In this document: piece after piece, positions 1 through 11,399 of the stretch
Numbering within the stretch: the first letter of the stretch is position 1
Layout of the letters: each line of letters begins with the position of its first letter
Origin: Trametopsis cervina
Taxonomy: Eukaryota > Basidiomycota > Agaricomycetes > Polyporales > Irpicaceae
DNA: 64,000 bases
Assembly (NCBI GenBank): GCA_022385755.1
Contig: MU278351.1
Coordinates: 437,594 to 501,593, forward strand
Direction of reading: 5' to 3'
The notes under the pieces: model-generated
The model's database searches: none
What the model saw: only the letters and a program-made list of their open reading frames with translations
What the model was told of the DNA's origin: nothing
Program-made: the position numbers and the translations under genes

Positions 1-253
1 TCGCTTGCGAGGGTCCAAATGACAATTTCAACGGACTTAATAACTTCTCAAACAGCTGAGCGACAGAAACAAGTTCATTCTTGAATTATAGGGCAGCCCC
101 AGCGACTCATCACAATCAGCGCGTCCACTTACGTTCTACCTACAATGGTCCGAATAAACCCGACCATCCCACCTTCCCTACCTTCCCAACCCACATCCAC
201 ACACACCTCCCCCCCGTCTTGATACCCCTCAAAGATGTCCCACCGCTTCGCAG
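1..253. other. Left-edge stretch, probable 5' region of the CoA transferase gene
   Basis: Pyrimidine-rich sequence with no recognisable coding exon of its own. The coding frame of the downstream gene has a stop (TAA at 155-157) and no ATG before 254, so the start codon must lie in a separate small upstream exon. One possibility is ATG at 145-147 spliced with a weak GTCCGA donor to the CAG that ends at 253, giving Met directly joined to the exon at 254. This donor is unusual, so the start is left open. Confidence 0.4.
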
Positions 254-2142
254 CACACACCCTCTTGGAACTCCCTAACCCTCCCCCCACACAACCTCTC
301 CCGACTACACCTAACTCCGCACCCCGACCCAGCTGTCGATTCGTCGTTCCTCCTCGGGAGCGCTGCACAGGTACTGTCTATGTCATTATCAACCAGCGGC
401 GGGTGGTTGTTGATGGGATGTATGTAGTGTGCGATTGGACTGGCGGGGTTGAGCGCTGCGTATTTGCATGAGTTGCGTACGGGCGTGGGGCAGGATGTGT
501 GTGTTGATGTGAGGCATGGTGTTCTTGAATTCAGTGCGTACATATCACCCCCCTCATCCGATTGAGAACAACAGTATATGGATCGCCCGAGCAGAGAGCG
601 AAGCGTACTACACGATAGACGACCAGCTCCCACCAGGCGACCTATTCGACCCCCTCGCCGGCACGTACAAAACGGCAGATGACAACTGGGTCCGGATACA
701 TACCAACTTCCCGCAGTGCGTCTCCCCTTCTCCCTCCTCCCCATCCCCCCCTCCTCATCCTCATCCTCTCTCAAACTAAATCTTACGTATGAAGCCACCG
801 CGCAGCCCTCCTCTCCATCCTCTCCCTCCCCCCCTCCGCCTCCACCTCCAAAACCGCAGTCGCATCCGCGCTCCTCCAATGGCCCTCATTCACGTTCGAA
901 GAAGAAGCTGCTCGACGCGGGATGGTAGCCACTGCGCTGCGTACGTTCGAGCAGTGGGATGCGGAGGAGCAGGGGAGGGCGTTGAGTGGTGTTGGGCCGG
1001 TTGAGGTGAGGAGGGTTGGGGATGCGCCTAGGCGGGAAGTGGAGGTGGGAAAGGGGGGGAGACCGTTGGATGGTGTTAGGGTGTTGGATTTGACGAGGGT
1101 TCTGGCGGGGCCTGTTTGTGGACGGACGCTTGCTGGTGAGTCTCCCCTCATCGCTACAGTTGCCGTATCTCGGTGTTCAGGACATGCGTGTTAGCACACG
1201 GCGCAGACGTCCTCCACCTAACCTCCCCCCACCTCCCCGCCCTCCCCCTACTCGACACCCTCACCTCCACCGGCAAACGCACCTCCCAGCTGGACCTCAC
1301 CAGCCCCTCCCTCGCGTCCCTAGTAGCAGACGCGGACGTGTTTCTGCAGGCGTACAGACCGGGCGGGCTGGAAGAGAAGGGGTTTGGGGTGGGGGATGTT
1401 GTGAGGATGCGTGGGGGGAGGGGGGTGGTGTGTGCGGGGTTGAGGGCGTATGGATGGGAGGGGGGGTGGAGGGATCGGCGGGGGGTGAGTGTACACTCAC
1501 TGTTCGATCACTGCGTGAGTCTGATGAGGTCGTAGTTTGACTCGTTGGTGCAAACGGCAATGGGGTTCAACCACGCAGAAGCACAGGCATACGCGGCGTT
1601 CAGAGGATCTGGTGAAACCGACACCGACGCGGAGCTGGTACCGAGGGCGTTACCGATGCAGGCTCTCGACCACGCCGCGGGGTATCTCCTCGCATTCGGT
1701 ATAAACGCTGCGTTGTGCAAGACTATCACCGTAAGAGCCCTCCTTCCTTCCCCCACACCCTCGTATGTAGCTGAAGGTGAACGCGTAGGAGGGCGGCTCA
1801 TGGGAAGTCCGAGTCTCACTGGCAGCAGTCGGGAACTGGATCCGTTCGCTCGGACGCCTCACCCCCCAACTCGCGTTCGGGAGTGGTGCGCCACACCTCC
1901 CGCCGCGCGTCGCGCCGCAGGATGAGGAGGTTGCTGCGTTGGCGGTGTCGGTATATGAGTCTCCTAGCGACGATGAAGATGATGAAGCGGTGCCCGGGAG
2001 GAGGAGGAGGAGGAGACGGATGAGACGGATGAGTGTGCTGAGACATGCGGCGCTGTTGGGGAGTACACCTGTGAGGGAGGGGGAGGCGCCGATGAGGTTG
2101 GATGCGAACGCGCCGCGGTGGTTGCCCCAACTTCGATCTTGA
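254..2142 (+). CDS. CoA-transferase family III (CaiB/BaiF) protein
   Basis: Predicted acyl-CoA:carboxylate CoA-transferase or racemase-like enzyme of the CaiB/BaiF (L-carnitine dehydratase, formyl-CoA transferase, alpha-methylacyl-CoA racemase) family. The substrate cannot be read from sequence. Exons 254-370, 428-533, 595-715, 795-1135, 1195-1484, 1536-1730 and 1789-2142 keep phase throughout and give about 508 codons including the stop, the usual length for the fungal form. Family landmarks in order: SSFLLGSAAQ, AAYLHELRTG, VLEFKSEAYYTIDD, WVRIHTNFPHHR, GVRVLDLTRVLAGP, DADVFLQAYRPGGLE, LVQTAMGFN, LPMQALDHAAGYLLAFG and EGGSWEVRVSLAAVGNWI. The C-terminal part carries an acidic run followed by a run of arginines (about 1975-2040) not typical of the family. 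The first exon and start codon are unresolved. No mitochondrial presequence can be judged. Confidence 0.87.
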
Positions 2143-3950
2143 TTTTGGTGTCTATGTCAGACGGACGCAGGGGTCGGGGGCTGCGGGAGGAAGGAAGGAG
2201 ACGCCGAGCTTTTCATTGTTGTGATCGTGTTTTCGGATCCTGGGGGGTCAAACATATTTTGGGTGAGATGGGGAGTTGGTGGTTTGGTGGGCTGTGTTGG
2301 ATGACAATGGTCATCGGCCGTGTAAGACATGAGAGTGTAGAAAGTGTAGAACGTACGAGCATTTGTTGTCGTCGGTCGTCTCGAGTAGCATGATCGTAAA
2401 CGCAATAACAATTTACTGTCGTGAGTGGACTCAGGAGAACCGCATATAGTACTGATGTATGCATGGATAAACGGCATGACATATCCATAAGTACGCATAC
2501 ATGCATCTGTTTGTTCCTCGAACCCGGGCTCCTTGAAGGTATGTACCGTCCCGGTGGCGATGGAGCTTTTTCTGCTGAGACCGCTCATGACCCGGATGGC
2601 TAACCGCTCAGATCTTGCGAACGGCGGAGAGCGTAGTGGGGACTGAGATGTTAATCATAGTAAGCACGAGGGGTACAGTAGTTCATTCTAACATAGATAG
2701 AACCGTTGCCCTGCACACAAGAGTATGTTTTACGTGTAACGAACACACATCCACACGTACGCCGACACTAACGAGAGCTCGTTCGTTCATATGAACGCGG
2801 ATTGCGAACGTTTGTATAACACGACACGACAGACGACGCTCCGGCGACTTGAGTGTAGACGAGGAGTCTGGGAACGTTGCTTTTAGAATAAGCGTGGCGT
2901 GCATGCGAAGACTTCGAGAGGGTCCAGACCGGGTTTGCGCGGGCTCTGTAGATCAATATGGGTTGTGCGGACGTATCGACTGGTGGCGCGAGGAGCATCT
3001 TGGTCGCTTGGATGATCCTCGAGTTGAGCTCGCAATACGCCACGTTTGCTTGGCTCATTTGGTCCAGTGGTATGCCCGTAGTCGTAGTCATCACGATATT
3101 CGAAGCCTACATGCACGGGGATATTTTAGTATGTTTAAACTTCAGGCGTACAGCGTCCCACACGGGAGGGGAACCTGTGATGGCGCCGTGACCTTCCCAG
3201 TTTAGCCCTGCAATAGGGAGGAGGATCGGGGTGCAAAGGCTGACGAGAGCCTTACGAGAGTCACTCGCAGACTGTGGAATCTGGGCCTCTAAGCAGACAG
3301 CACCTGACGCGCACGGCTGTAGCAGCAGACTGTTTGGGTGGAAATCGAGATGGGAGTGTGCGGGTCAGCTGTTCGAAGGGCCGCAGCTGCACGGAGGCCT
3401 GGATGTGTGTGACACAGCGCGCGCACTTCACTTAGCAATATCCGCCATAGCGCACGCACAAATCATCGCCCGAGGGGATAGGTGGCCGGCGTCGCAGGTT
3501 TTACAGTATGTTGTGCGAGCAGGAGGACATGGACAGCAAGCAAGAACCGGCCGAGGGCCAACGCCAGATGTTGCTGTACTGTAGTCACAGACGGTCGGAT
3601 CTTTCGAGCTGCATATGCTGTGTGCAGCGGCTCATGCCATTGCCTTGCCATTACGGCGGCATTGGTCGCGCTCGACATCGCTGAGAGACCTTGCGCAAGA
3701 CGTTGCGTGAGCGGGTCACTTTCGAGTGCCCAGCGAGGAGGATATGGTCGTCGACTCAGCGTCGAAGGTCGCGACTTCCTTCTGCAGAGCATAGGCGTCC
3801 CGGGGCTCGTTTGGGCGAAACGGCCGGGAGAGGCGCTGGGTACGGAGGCAAGTCCGATGGGAATCGTAGATCCCTCCGAAAGCCACCTCCACTGGCACTC
3901 GCTCGCTTTCAGCTCTGACCACTCGTTCTCGTCACATACAGAAATCATGC
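2143..3950. other. Long intergenic region, no supported gene
   Basis: About 1.8 kb between the CoA transferase stop and the GDH2 promoter. Several open frames of 70-240 codons lie on both strands, but none resembles a known family, their compositions are rich in Arg, Cys, Ser and His as in chance frames, and none joins across plausible introns. It probably holds the 3' end of the upstream gene and upstream regulatory sequence of GDH2. Confidence 0.5.
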
Positions 3951-3958
3951 TCCGAACG

Positions 3959-3966
3959 TATATAAA
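3959..3966 (+). promoter_or_regulatory. Likely TATA box of GDH2
   Basis: TATATAAA lies about 150 bases before the GDH2 ATG and is followed by pyrimidine-rich sequence (CCTCGCTTTCCTCC), the usual layout of a fungal core promoter and 5' leader. Confidence 0.55.
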
Positions 3967-4111
3967 CACGCGCCGTTCACCTCGCTTTCCTCCATCGCAT
4001 CGCATCCCCCACACCGTTCTCCATCCGCCGCCGCCCACCAGACTGCATAATCTAGCATCGACACATCTCAGCGCATATACTCTATAATTTCCCCCACATC
4101 CTTCACCTCTC

Positions 4112-7100
4112 ATGTCGGACTCTCTCCAGGTCCCCTCAGGAGTAGCCACGCCAGTCTCCGTCGGCACACCCACGGAGGCGAAGAACTTCCTGCCCATGCC
4201 CGGTCAGCGCTCTGCCACGACCGACCACGCGACCCTCCTCCCGCGCGTACAGAACGGACCTGGGTATTCTACGCCGGTGTTCAAGGGCAAGGACGAGCAG
4301 AGAGCGAAAGTGCAGGCGAAAGTCGCTGCGCAGGTGAGTTGTTGCGTTGCTGAACCTCCGTGAACGCTGTTTCCGAGGCGCGGATGATGGACATCAGGTG
4401 CATGCACGTTGGGTCCGTATGACGTACGGGGTCGCGCTTCTGTGTGTCCGTGCCGTGCATTTTTGTCAATGCCTGGGCACGCATCTGCATCTGCGCGGAG
4501 CGGGGTGTGTCGCGTCTTTACGCGATATGCACGTCTCGTCTCGTTAAACCTTGCACTCAATCGAACGCGGGAGCTAATCAACCATCCTAACAGGGCTTCA
4601 TCCCGCGCGAGCTCGTCGCGAACGAGGTAAACTGGTTCTACACGCACCTCGGGATCGACGACAACTACTTCTCCTCCGAGCCCCTCAGCACAATCACAGA
4701 CCACATCATCGCGCTCTACAGCGCAAAGGTGCTCGCCTACACCAAACACGACCCGAACGCGCTCGTCATCGACCTCGAGCACGTAGATAAGGACGGAAAG
4801 GGCGCGACGTTCATACATACTAGCCCCCCTGGCAGGACGAGCACGGAGGGCCCGGGCGCGACGTGCGAGACGAGGATTGATGAGCTGTTCTTGGATAGGT
4901 CGACGAATGGGAATGCGTATCGGTTGGAGACGTATAGGAGCACGGGGAGCGTGTCGTCTACTGCTAGTCAGCAGCTGCGATGCTACTTCGTCAGCAAATG
5001 CGACTTCTCAGCGAGTCCCTCAACGTCGACGCGCACCGACGGGTACGTACCTCGCGCCTTCGAATGATATGCATACTTAGCTGAACTTCGTGCAGGGCGA
5101 CTGACATCCGCACGGTCTCGGACCCCGTGTTCCTCGAAAAGGCATCGCAGAACACGCTCGAGATCTACCAACAGGTGATGTGGAACGTCGAGAAGCGGTA
5201 CGGGCCCGTCATCGAGCAGTTCGCGGTGGAGGGCTCGAGGGAGCGCAGGCTCGTGATTGGGTACAAGATGGGCGGGACGTCCAAGTTCTTCAGCGCGCTC
5301 TCGAATTTGTACCATTTTTACTCGTTGTATAGTGCGAGGAAGTATGTCGGTGCGTGGCTTTCCCCCTTTCCTTTCCTTTCCTTTCCTTTCCTCGGGGTTT
5401 GAGTTGCGTTGCTGATGATGTTAACAGAGCAATTCTCGAACGGAATTACGATCATCAGCTTGTATCTCAACCCACTTCCTGGCTCTAACGCCCCTCCGAT
5501 CGAGCACTCCATCTTCCAAGTCATGAAGGAGGCATCTCTGCTCTACTGTCTCCCCGACAACCCCTTCTTCTACGCCACGAGCGCGGCGACAGGCTCGCAC
5601 GCCGTCCAAGAAGCTACCTACGCCTGTGAGTGCCCCTCTCTATCCCTATCATCTACTTCTTTACTTATAATACTTAACTTCGACGTTCGTCAGACTGCGG
5701 CTGGATCTTCGCACAACACTTCTGCAACCGCCTCGGGTCCGCATACCTCGCGCTCCGGAACCTGCTCGACGAGTCGAACCCCTCGCACGCTGAGGTGTTG
5801 AATGATATCAAAAGAAGGTTCAGGGAGGAGACGTTCACGAGGGAGAGTATCGCGCAGGTTATTCATGCGCATCCTGAGTTGGTGAGTGTTGCGTGGTGAA
5901 GTAATGTGTGTTTTGGGGATGTTGATGTTGATGTTGGGGGCGGGGGGCGTAGATTAATCTGCTTTATGTGAACTTTGCGATGGTGCATTATCCTGGGGCT
6001 GATGAGGCCTCTCAGTTGATGTATGTCACGTCCTTACTCCTTCTCTGAATATCTGACGTGTGCTAAACGACGTATGTTCGTCCACAGGCCGACTCTGTCG
6101 TATCAACGTCTGCAAACGATAGAGCCCCTCACGGACCAACAGCTCTACGACAAGATCAGACGTACAGTGGGTAACAAACACGAGCTGCAAGTCCTCGAAG
6201 CCTTCCTCATCTTCAACAAGTGCGTCCTCCCTCCCCCTTCCCCTTCCCCTTTCCCACCGTCCCGCATACATACAAAGAGCACTGACTAACACTTCGCTCA
6301 GACACGTCCTAAAAACGAACTTCTACCAACCCACAAAAGTCGCGCTCTCCTTCCGGCTCGCGCCCGATTTCCTGCCCGAGGTCGAGTACCCGAAGAAGCC
6401 GTTCGGCGTGTTCTTTGTCATTGGGAACGACTTCCGCGGGTTCCATATCCGGTTTAGGGATGTCGCGAGGGGTGGGATTCGGATGGTGCGGTCTAGGAAT
6501 CGGGAGTGAGTTGCTCACTTCACCTGTTTTGATGAGGGGATTGTTGCTGATGGGTTTGGTTTGATAGGACGTATTCGATTAATCAGAGGCAGCTGTACGT
6601 TTGTTTTTCTGTGCGGCGGGTGGTGAGTTGGGACTGATGTTGATGGTGGGATGGTTTGTTTGGGGCAGGTTTGATGAGAACTATGGGCTTGCGTCGACGC
6701 AGTCTTTGAAAAATAAGGATATCCCGGAGGGGGGCGCGAAGGGGACTATCTTGCCTTCGTGAGTCGTCTCGGTTTATCTACTCATTACGTTCCTGACTGA
6801 CGGTGTGCAATTCAGTCTCGGCGCACAACCGAGAGTCTGCTTCGAGAAATACGTCGACGTACGTCCCTCACCCGCGCTCGGACGTTCTGAACCAGCTAAC
6901 CCAACCCAACGATACCCCGCAGGCCATCATCGACCTCCTGATCCCAGGCCAAACCCCCGGAATCAAGGAACGCCTCGTCGATCTGTACGGCAAGAACGAG
7001 ATCCTGTTCTTCGGGCCCGATGGTGCGTGCCTTTTTTTTGACTAGATGGGGGATTCGTTGGGCTTATAAGATGTGTGTTGGTGTTGTAGAGGGGACTGCG

Positions 7101-8665
7101 GACCTTATGGATTGGGCTGCCTGTACGTATCTTTCTTCGTACTCTTGCACGTGCGGTACTGACGTGTGGTGTGGAATGAAATAGTGCACGCGCGCGACCG
7201 CGGCGCCGAAGCCTGGTGGAAGTCGTTCACCACAGGAAAGAGCGCAGAGCACCTCGGCGGTGTGCCGCACGACACGTACGGCATGACATCACTCGGTGTC
7301 AGGCAATACGTCATTGGGATATACAAGCAGCTGGGCTTGAGGGAGAAGGATATCACGAAGGTGCAGACTGGGGGGCCGGATGGGGATCTTGGATCCAGTG
7401 CGTACCCGATTCTCTTGCTTTGCTTTGCTTTGGGAGGTTGGGGTGCTGATTCAGGCTCGTTGTGATAGATGAGATTCTGCTCAGCTCGGATAAGACGGTT
7501 GCGATTATTGACGGGAGCGGGGTGCTTGCGGACCCTGCGGGGTTGAACCGCGAGGAGTTGGTTCGACTTGCTAAGGCCCGGATCCCTGTTGGGAACTTTG
7601 ATACGTCGAAGTTGAGCAAGGATGGGTACCTTGTGCGTGTTGAGGATCAGGACTTTAAGCTTCCTTGTGAGTGTCTTTCGCGTTGCAGTTGTGATACTTG
7701 AGGCTGACCGTGTGGTTGTCGGGTTAGCTGGTGAGGTCGTTGCGGACGGCACGGACTTCAGGAACGGCGCGCACCTGCGGTTCAAGGCTGATTTGTTCGT
7801 GCCTTGCGGTGGCCGGTGAGTTTCCGCGAACAGCTCCTCCTTGTTTGACAACATGAGATTGATTGTGCGTTGCGCAGACCTGAAGCTGTCAACATTTCCA
7901 ATGTGGCTGCGCTCGTCGACTCTGAGGGTAAACCTCATTTCAAGTACATCGTCGAGGGCGCGAACCTGTTCTTCACGCAACAGGCGCGTCTGTATCTCGA
8001 GAAGCGCAAGGTCGTGCTGTTCAAGGACTCTAGCGCCAACAAGGGTGCGTATCTCCGTGTTTTGCGATATGCTGCCGTTCTGACGAAATTTCCTTCATGC
8101 AGGTGGTGTGACGAGCTCGTCGCTAGAAGTTCTCGCCGGTCTGGCGCTTTCCACGGACGAATACCTCAACCTGATGATCTTCAAAGACGGCAAGCCGTCC
8201 GAGTTCTACCAGAGCTACGTGCGCGATATCCAGTCGAAGATCAACGAGAACGCAGCAGCAGAGTTCTCGTGTATCTGGAAGGAGCATTCGCGTCTGCAGG
8301 GCTCCAAAGCCCGCACTATCATCTCGGACGAGCTGTCGAGCAAGCTGAACGACCTCCAGGCGGAGCTTGAGGCGTCTGACTTGTTTGACGACGCTGCGAG
8401 CAGGAGGGGCGTGATGAAGCGCGCGATTCCGAGGACGTTGGTTGATACGGTCGGTCTGGAAGAGCTGCTCAAGAGGCTGCCTGAGCCGTACCAACGCGCG
8501 TTGTTCTCGAGCTGGGTGGCATCTCATTTCGTGCGTGCCTTCTCTCGTTTCGTTTCTCTCCGGATCGTTGTGCTGACGGAGGGCTCTCTCTGACAGATCT
8601 ACAAGTACGGCGTGAACGGCTCGTCTGTAGATTTCTTCCATTTCGCACGGGACCTCGCCAACTAG
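4112..8665 (+). CDS. GDH2: NAD-specific glutamate dehydrogenase
   Basis: Catalyses NAD-dependent oxidative deamination of glutamate to 2-oxoglutarate and ammonia in nitrogen catabolism. It belongs to the large (about 115 kDa) fungal NAD-GDH class. Nineteen exons close in frame to 1056 residues: 4112-4333, 4594-5042, 5096-5349, 5428-5625, 5694-5881, 5953-6020, 6088-6219, 6302-6505, 6568-6594, 6669-6758, 6816-6858, 6923-7022, 7090-7122, 7185-7397, 7469-7666, 7728-7815, 7878-8044, 8103-8530, 8597-8665. Landmarks: YKMGGTSKFFSALSNLYHFY, EQFSNGITIISLYLNPLP, FRGFHIRFRDVARGGIRM, the catalytic-lysine loop DIPEGGAKGTILP (about residue 600), GPDEGTADLMDWA, GGPDGDLGSNEI and KYIVEGANLFFTQQARLYLE. Exons of 27, 33 and 43 nt are notable. 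An (TTTCC)n tract sits in the intron after exon 3. This is the only intact GDH copy of the local array, and its 3' end converges on the oxygenase gene at 9093. Confidence 0.97.
5359..5392 (+). repeat. Pentanucleotide microsatellite in a GDH2 intron
   Basis: Four to five near-perfect CCTTT units lie just after the donor site of the intron between exons 3 and 4. The broken copy at 19435 does not share the repeat, so the expansion is specific to the intact gene. Confidence 0.7.
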
Positions 8666-9092
8666 GCACACAACACAACACAACACACCACACCACACAA
8701 CAAATTAGCATTCGCATTTTGCATATGGATATGGACATTGCACAGTAGCGGTAGCATCCATCATCTCATCGCTCGCTTCGCGGGCACACAAACACAAAAG
8801 GAATATTTGTAGAGTAGATTGTATGTACGGAGTATAATACTTTGTTGGCGGCACGGCGTGTGGTTTTCGTAATTTGATGCTTGGTGTTGAGTTTCTGTTC
8901 AAGATGCTATGACAGCCATTGAAAGTTGTTCTCGTAGGTTATTTTGAGGGATATGTGGGCTGGAAAATCGGCATTCTCTAATCGGTCTACGTCCAGCTAT
9001 CGGTTCATTTCTATCTCTATGGTACATGTAGTACGGTACATTGCATCGCGTATAATCATTCTCTATGGGACATGTAACAATACTGTACATTC
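8666..9092. other. Convergent spacer between GDH2 and oxygenase A
   Basis: Non-coding 3' region shared by two convergent genes. A CACAA-rich run (8667-8700) follows the GDH2 stop. Parts of this spacer recur before each of the other oxygenase genes: the AATTTGATGCTTG...GTTGTTCTCGTAGGTTA stretch again at about 16155-16226, and the TATGGTACATGTAGTAC stretch (9018 on) again near 11882 and 16301. This shows the spacer was duplicated together with both genes. Confidence 0.75.
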
Positions 9093-10628
9093 CTATGTTT
9101 CGGATGCAGCTACCTCTGGCTCAGTCTGCTCGACTACCTTAAGCTCAGTCTGCTCGGCTACCTCAAGCTCAGTCAGCTCAACTACCTCAGGCTCAGTCGG
9201 CTCGACCACGTTGGTACGCTGTTCATAGGGTTCAACATCCACAATCAAACAGGCTCTACCGTAAGCATGTCCCATGCTGGGTTCGTTGCCGTAGACCACA
9301 CAGACCGTTTCGGACATGTATGGAGAGGTGGGAGTCGCCCAGTATACATGCGTGCGCTGCTTGCTTTTGCGTTTGTGGCCTTTAGAGTCTGTCTTATAGA
9401 CATCGGAGGGATCCGTCATGAGCTCTTTCCCCAGCTTTTCGCCGAGGAGCATAGCCATGATGTCCGTGTCGTACTCATCATCCAGACAGTCCTCGCCGAG
9501 ATAGAGCGTATTCTCACACAAAATATAGCAGTTGCTGTCTGTGTCGCCGTTGTATACAACTTTGATATCCCAATCCAATTCGAGTTGCCGGCAGACTTGA
9601 GCGAGTAACGCATCACTTCCTTTCAAGGAATCATACAGAGAGTTGAGGTCGGCACCGAGAATGGTGAGGCCGGTGAAAACAGGGTAGTCGTGGCGGAGCC
9701 CGAAGCCAACCAGACCGCCATCTGGAAGGAATGTTTCGTCATTCAGCAGCGCGTCGAAAGTATCGGCAAGGTTGGAGACATAATCGTCTACAGTTTCAGG
9801 CAAGGTGTGACCTGAGCGGCGAACACGCGTGCGGTAGAGATTGTAGGTCAATGTGATTCTATAGCCTGCGCGGACCTCTTCCACTTCATGTTCAATGTCG
9901 CTGAAAAAAGCAGCGTATGCGACCGCTGGTTCATCTTCTCCCGCTAAGGCAAGGGCAGAGTCGAACTTTATTTCTTGATCTTCGTGACGGAATATGAGGG
10001 CTCCGCCTTCGTGCTCAGTAGGTAGGACGACGACGAGGGAGGCGAACATTGTCTGTCCTCGCGGCGTATCCTTATGGGCTTTGAAGAATGATCCAGGACC
10101 TAATAGATAATAGATAATCAGCGACCAAGTAAAGGAAGAGCACCCCAAAGCTTACCGTATACATTGAGCTTGTATAGTTCGGCAGTAATTTCCGTGTCAA
10201 AGTTGTAGCCTTCGAGAAGCACATCACGGATTTCGTCGAGCAGGCCTGCGGGTCCCGGGTGGAAGTTGATAGCAAAATGGGTCGCGTTCAGCTTTCCAGC
10301 TTTCCGGTACGACTCGTCATATACGTCTTGATCGGCACGGCCAAAAGTGGCTGGATCACACGCCTCCGCCAGTGCCTTCAAGTCGTCCTCGCTGGGGTTA
10401 CTAAAATCCACAGAACTGCAAGCCGTCATGGTCACAGCGCTTTTTTGCGAGACTAGCGAAACTCGGTACTTACCTGAAAGAGGGAGGTTCATAACGTGAG
10501 TTACGATAATAGAGAGCCGTGGAGTCTTGCTCGAGTTTGAAGGTGCCGGTAGGGCAGGATAGGGTTTTGCTGAATACGGCCTCACGAAGGGCAGTAAAGT
10601 GAGGACCCTCAGCAAGATCGAGTGCCAT
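9093..10628 (-). CDS. 2-oxoglutarate/Fe(II) oxygenase, paralogue A
   Basis: Prolyl-4-hydroxylase-like dioxygenase expected to use Fe(II), 2-oxoglutarate and O2. The substrate is unknown. Three exons, 10474-10628, 10156-10415 and 9093-10099, close in frame to 473 residues. Seen directly: the N-terminal fungal block (LEQDSTALYYRNSRYEPPSF), then GKLNATHFAINFHPGPAG, then the iron-binding HxD in FFKAHKDTPRG, then the distal His and 2OG-binding Arg in DIEHEVEEVRAGYRITLTY, then LVGFGLRHDYPVF. No signal peptide, so probably intracellular. It differs from paralogues B and C by a C-terminal run of three extra 10-residue units (Glu/Thr/Val-rich), encoded by a 30-nt tandem repeat at 9105-9215. The start is the first ATG and is conserved in all three copies. 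Confidence 0.93.
9105..9215 (-). repeat. 30-nt tandem repeat in the 3' coding end of oxygenase A
   Basis: About four imperfect 30-nt units, each containing CTCAGTC(T/A)GCTC and CTACCT on the + strand. They encode a Val-Glu-(Pro/Leu/Gln)-Thr-Glu-containing decapeptide four times. Paralogues B and C carry one unit at the equivalent place. Confidence 0.85.
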
Positions 10629-10696
10629 GATTCGAAGCTAATAAGCGGTGGACGATTGAGAACAAGATGGGGAGTATGCGCACGGACTGCCCTCTT

Positions 10697-10702
10697 CTTA
10701 TA
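10697..10702 (-). promoter_or_regulatory. TATA-like element of oxygenase A
   Basis: TATAAGAAG reads on the minus strand about 70 bases before the ATG. The same element is kept before paralogue C (17928-17933), while at B (13430-13435) the matching site reads TATGAG. Confidence 0.4.
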
Positions 10703-10916
10703 CAAAAACTGCATGGGGTCACTGAGCCATATGGAGTGCATCGTGAGCGAGTCAGATTCGCCACACGAACGGATTCGTCTATGAATGGAATGAGTGTGAA
10801 AAAACAGCAAACATGAGGAGTTCACCTCGCCACACACCACTTTGTAGGATGCAGCATCCTTTTTGACGTAAAGTTATGACTCTGTAGTATTGGTACCGAC
10901 GATAGCACAAGTCACC

Positions 10917-11261
10917 CTACTTGATTTGTGCGCGTTCCATTTTCCATATCCGTATTTCTGCCTCGAGGCTTGCCATTGTGCACCGACTGGATATAGCTAT
11001 CAGAGAAACACACCCAATCGTGATCCAATTATTCAACACAGTGCCGTGAGGCGTGAGGTAAACCAGTAGCAGTAACATAGCAGTCCAAAGGGGTATGTAC
11101 ATGTGCAGGTGCGAGTTTGAAGAGCTCAAAGTGGACCGGCAAACTCGCGAGAACGTTGATTTGGACGTCACTTCAGACTCCGACCGCGACTGTGACAGAA
11201 CGAGCGGCAGCCAACCTATCTCTTCCAACTTAGACCCATTGTGCCCTGATGCTTGAACCAC
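10917..11261 (-). CDS. Small hypothetical membrane protein or its last exon(s), low confidence
   Basis: Open frame of up to 114 codons ending 288 bases before the oxygenase A start, on the same strand. It has two hydrophobic stretches (IPLWTAMLLLLVYL and WITIGCVSLIAI) and ends with LEAEIRIWKMERAQIK plus stop. The same C-terminal peptide and stop, in frame, occur upstream of oxygenases B (ending at 13666) and C (ending at 18151). That suggests a real coding tail, but the parts further upstream do not align convincingly between copies. The start and any introns are unknown, and it may be the end of a decayed gene. Confidence 0.3.
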   Translation of the reverse strand: MVQASGHNGSKLEEIGWLPLVLSQSRSESEVTSKSTFSRVCRSTLSSSNSHLHMYIPLWTAMLLLLVYLTPHGTVLNNWITIGCVSLIAISSRCTMASLEAEIRIWKMERAQIK

Positions 11262-11399
11262 AATATTCTAAAGATGTGACCAGTAATTGAACTCGTGCTG
11301 AAGGTGAACATTGCTTTAGTTTATGTCGTCGCGGTAGGTCAAAACTCGTGGACGACCTCGCGGCCTGTCCCTGCTATGCTAGTGCAATCACGAAATCTC

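Noticed and set aside
229..879. 216-codon open frame on the minus strand
   Set aside because: It lies antisense to exons of the CoA transferase gene, whose plus-strand frame matches its family and splices in phase. GC-rich sequence often leaves the antisense frame open.
2849..3205. 118-codon plus-strand frame with a facing minus-strand frame
   Set aside because: No recognisable domain, no plausible introns linking it to other exons, and composition typical of chance frames.
3463..4197. 244-codon minus-strand open frame
   Set aside because: It runs antisense over the GDH2 promoter and first exon, is biased to Arg/Cys/Ser and shows no family resemblance.
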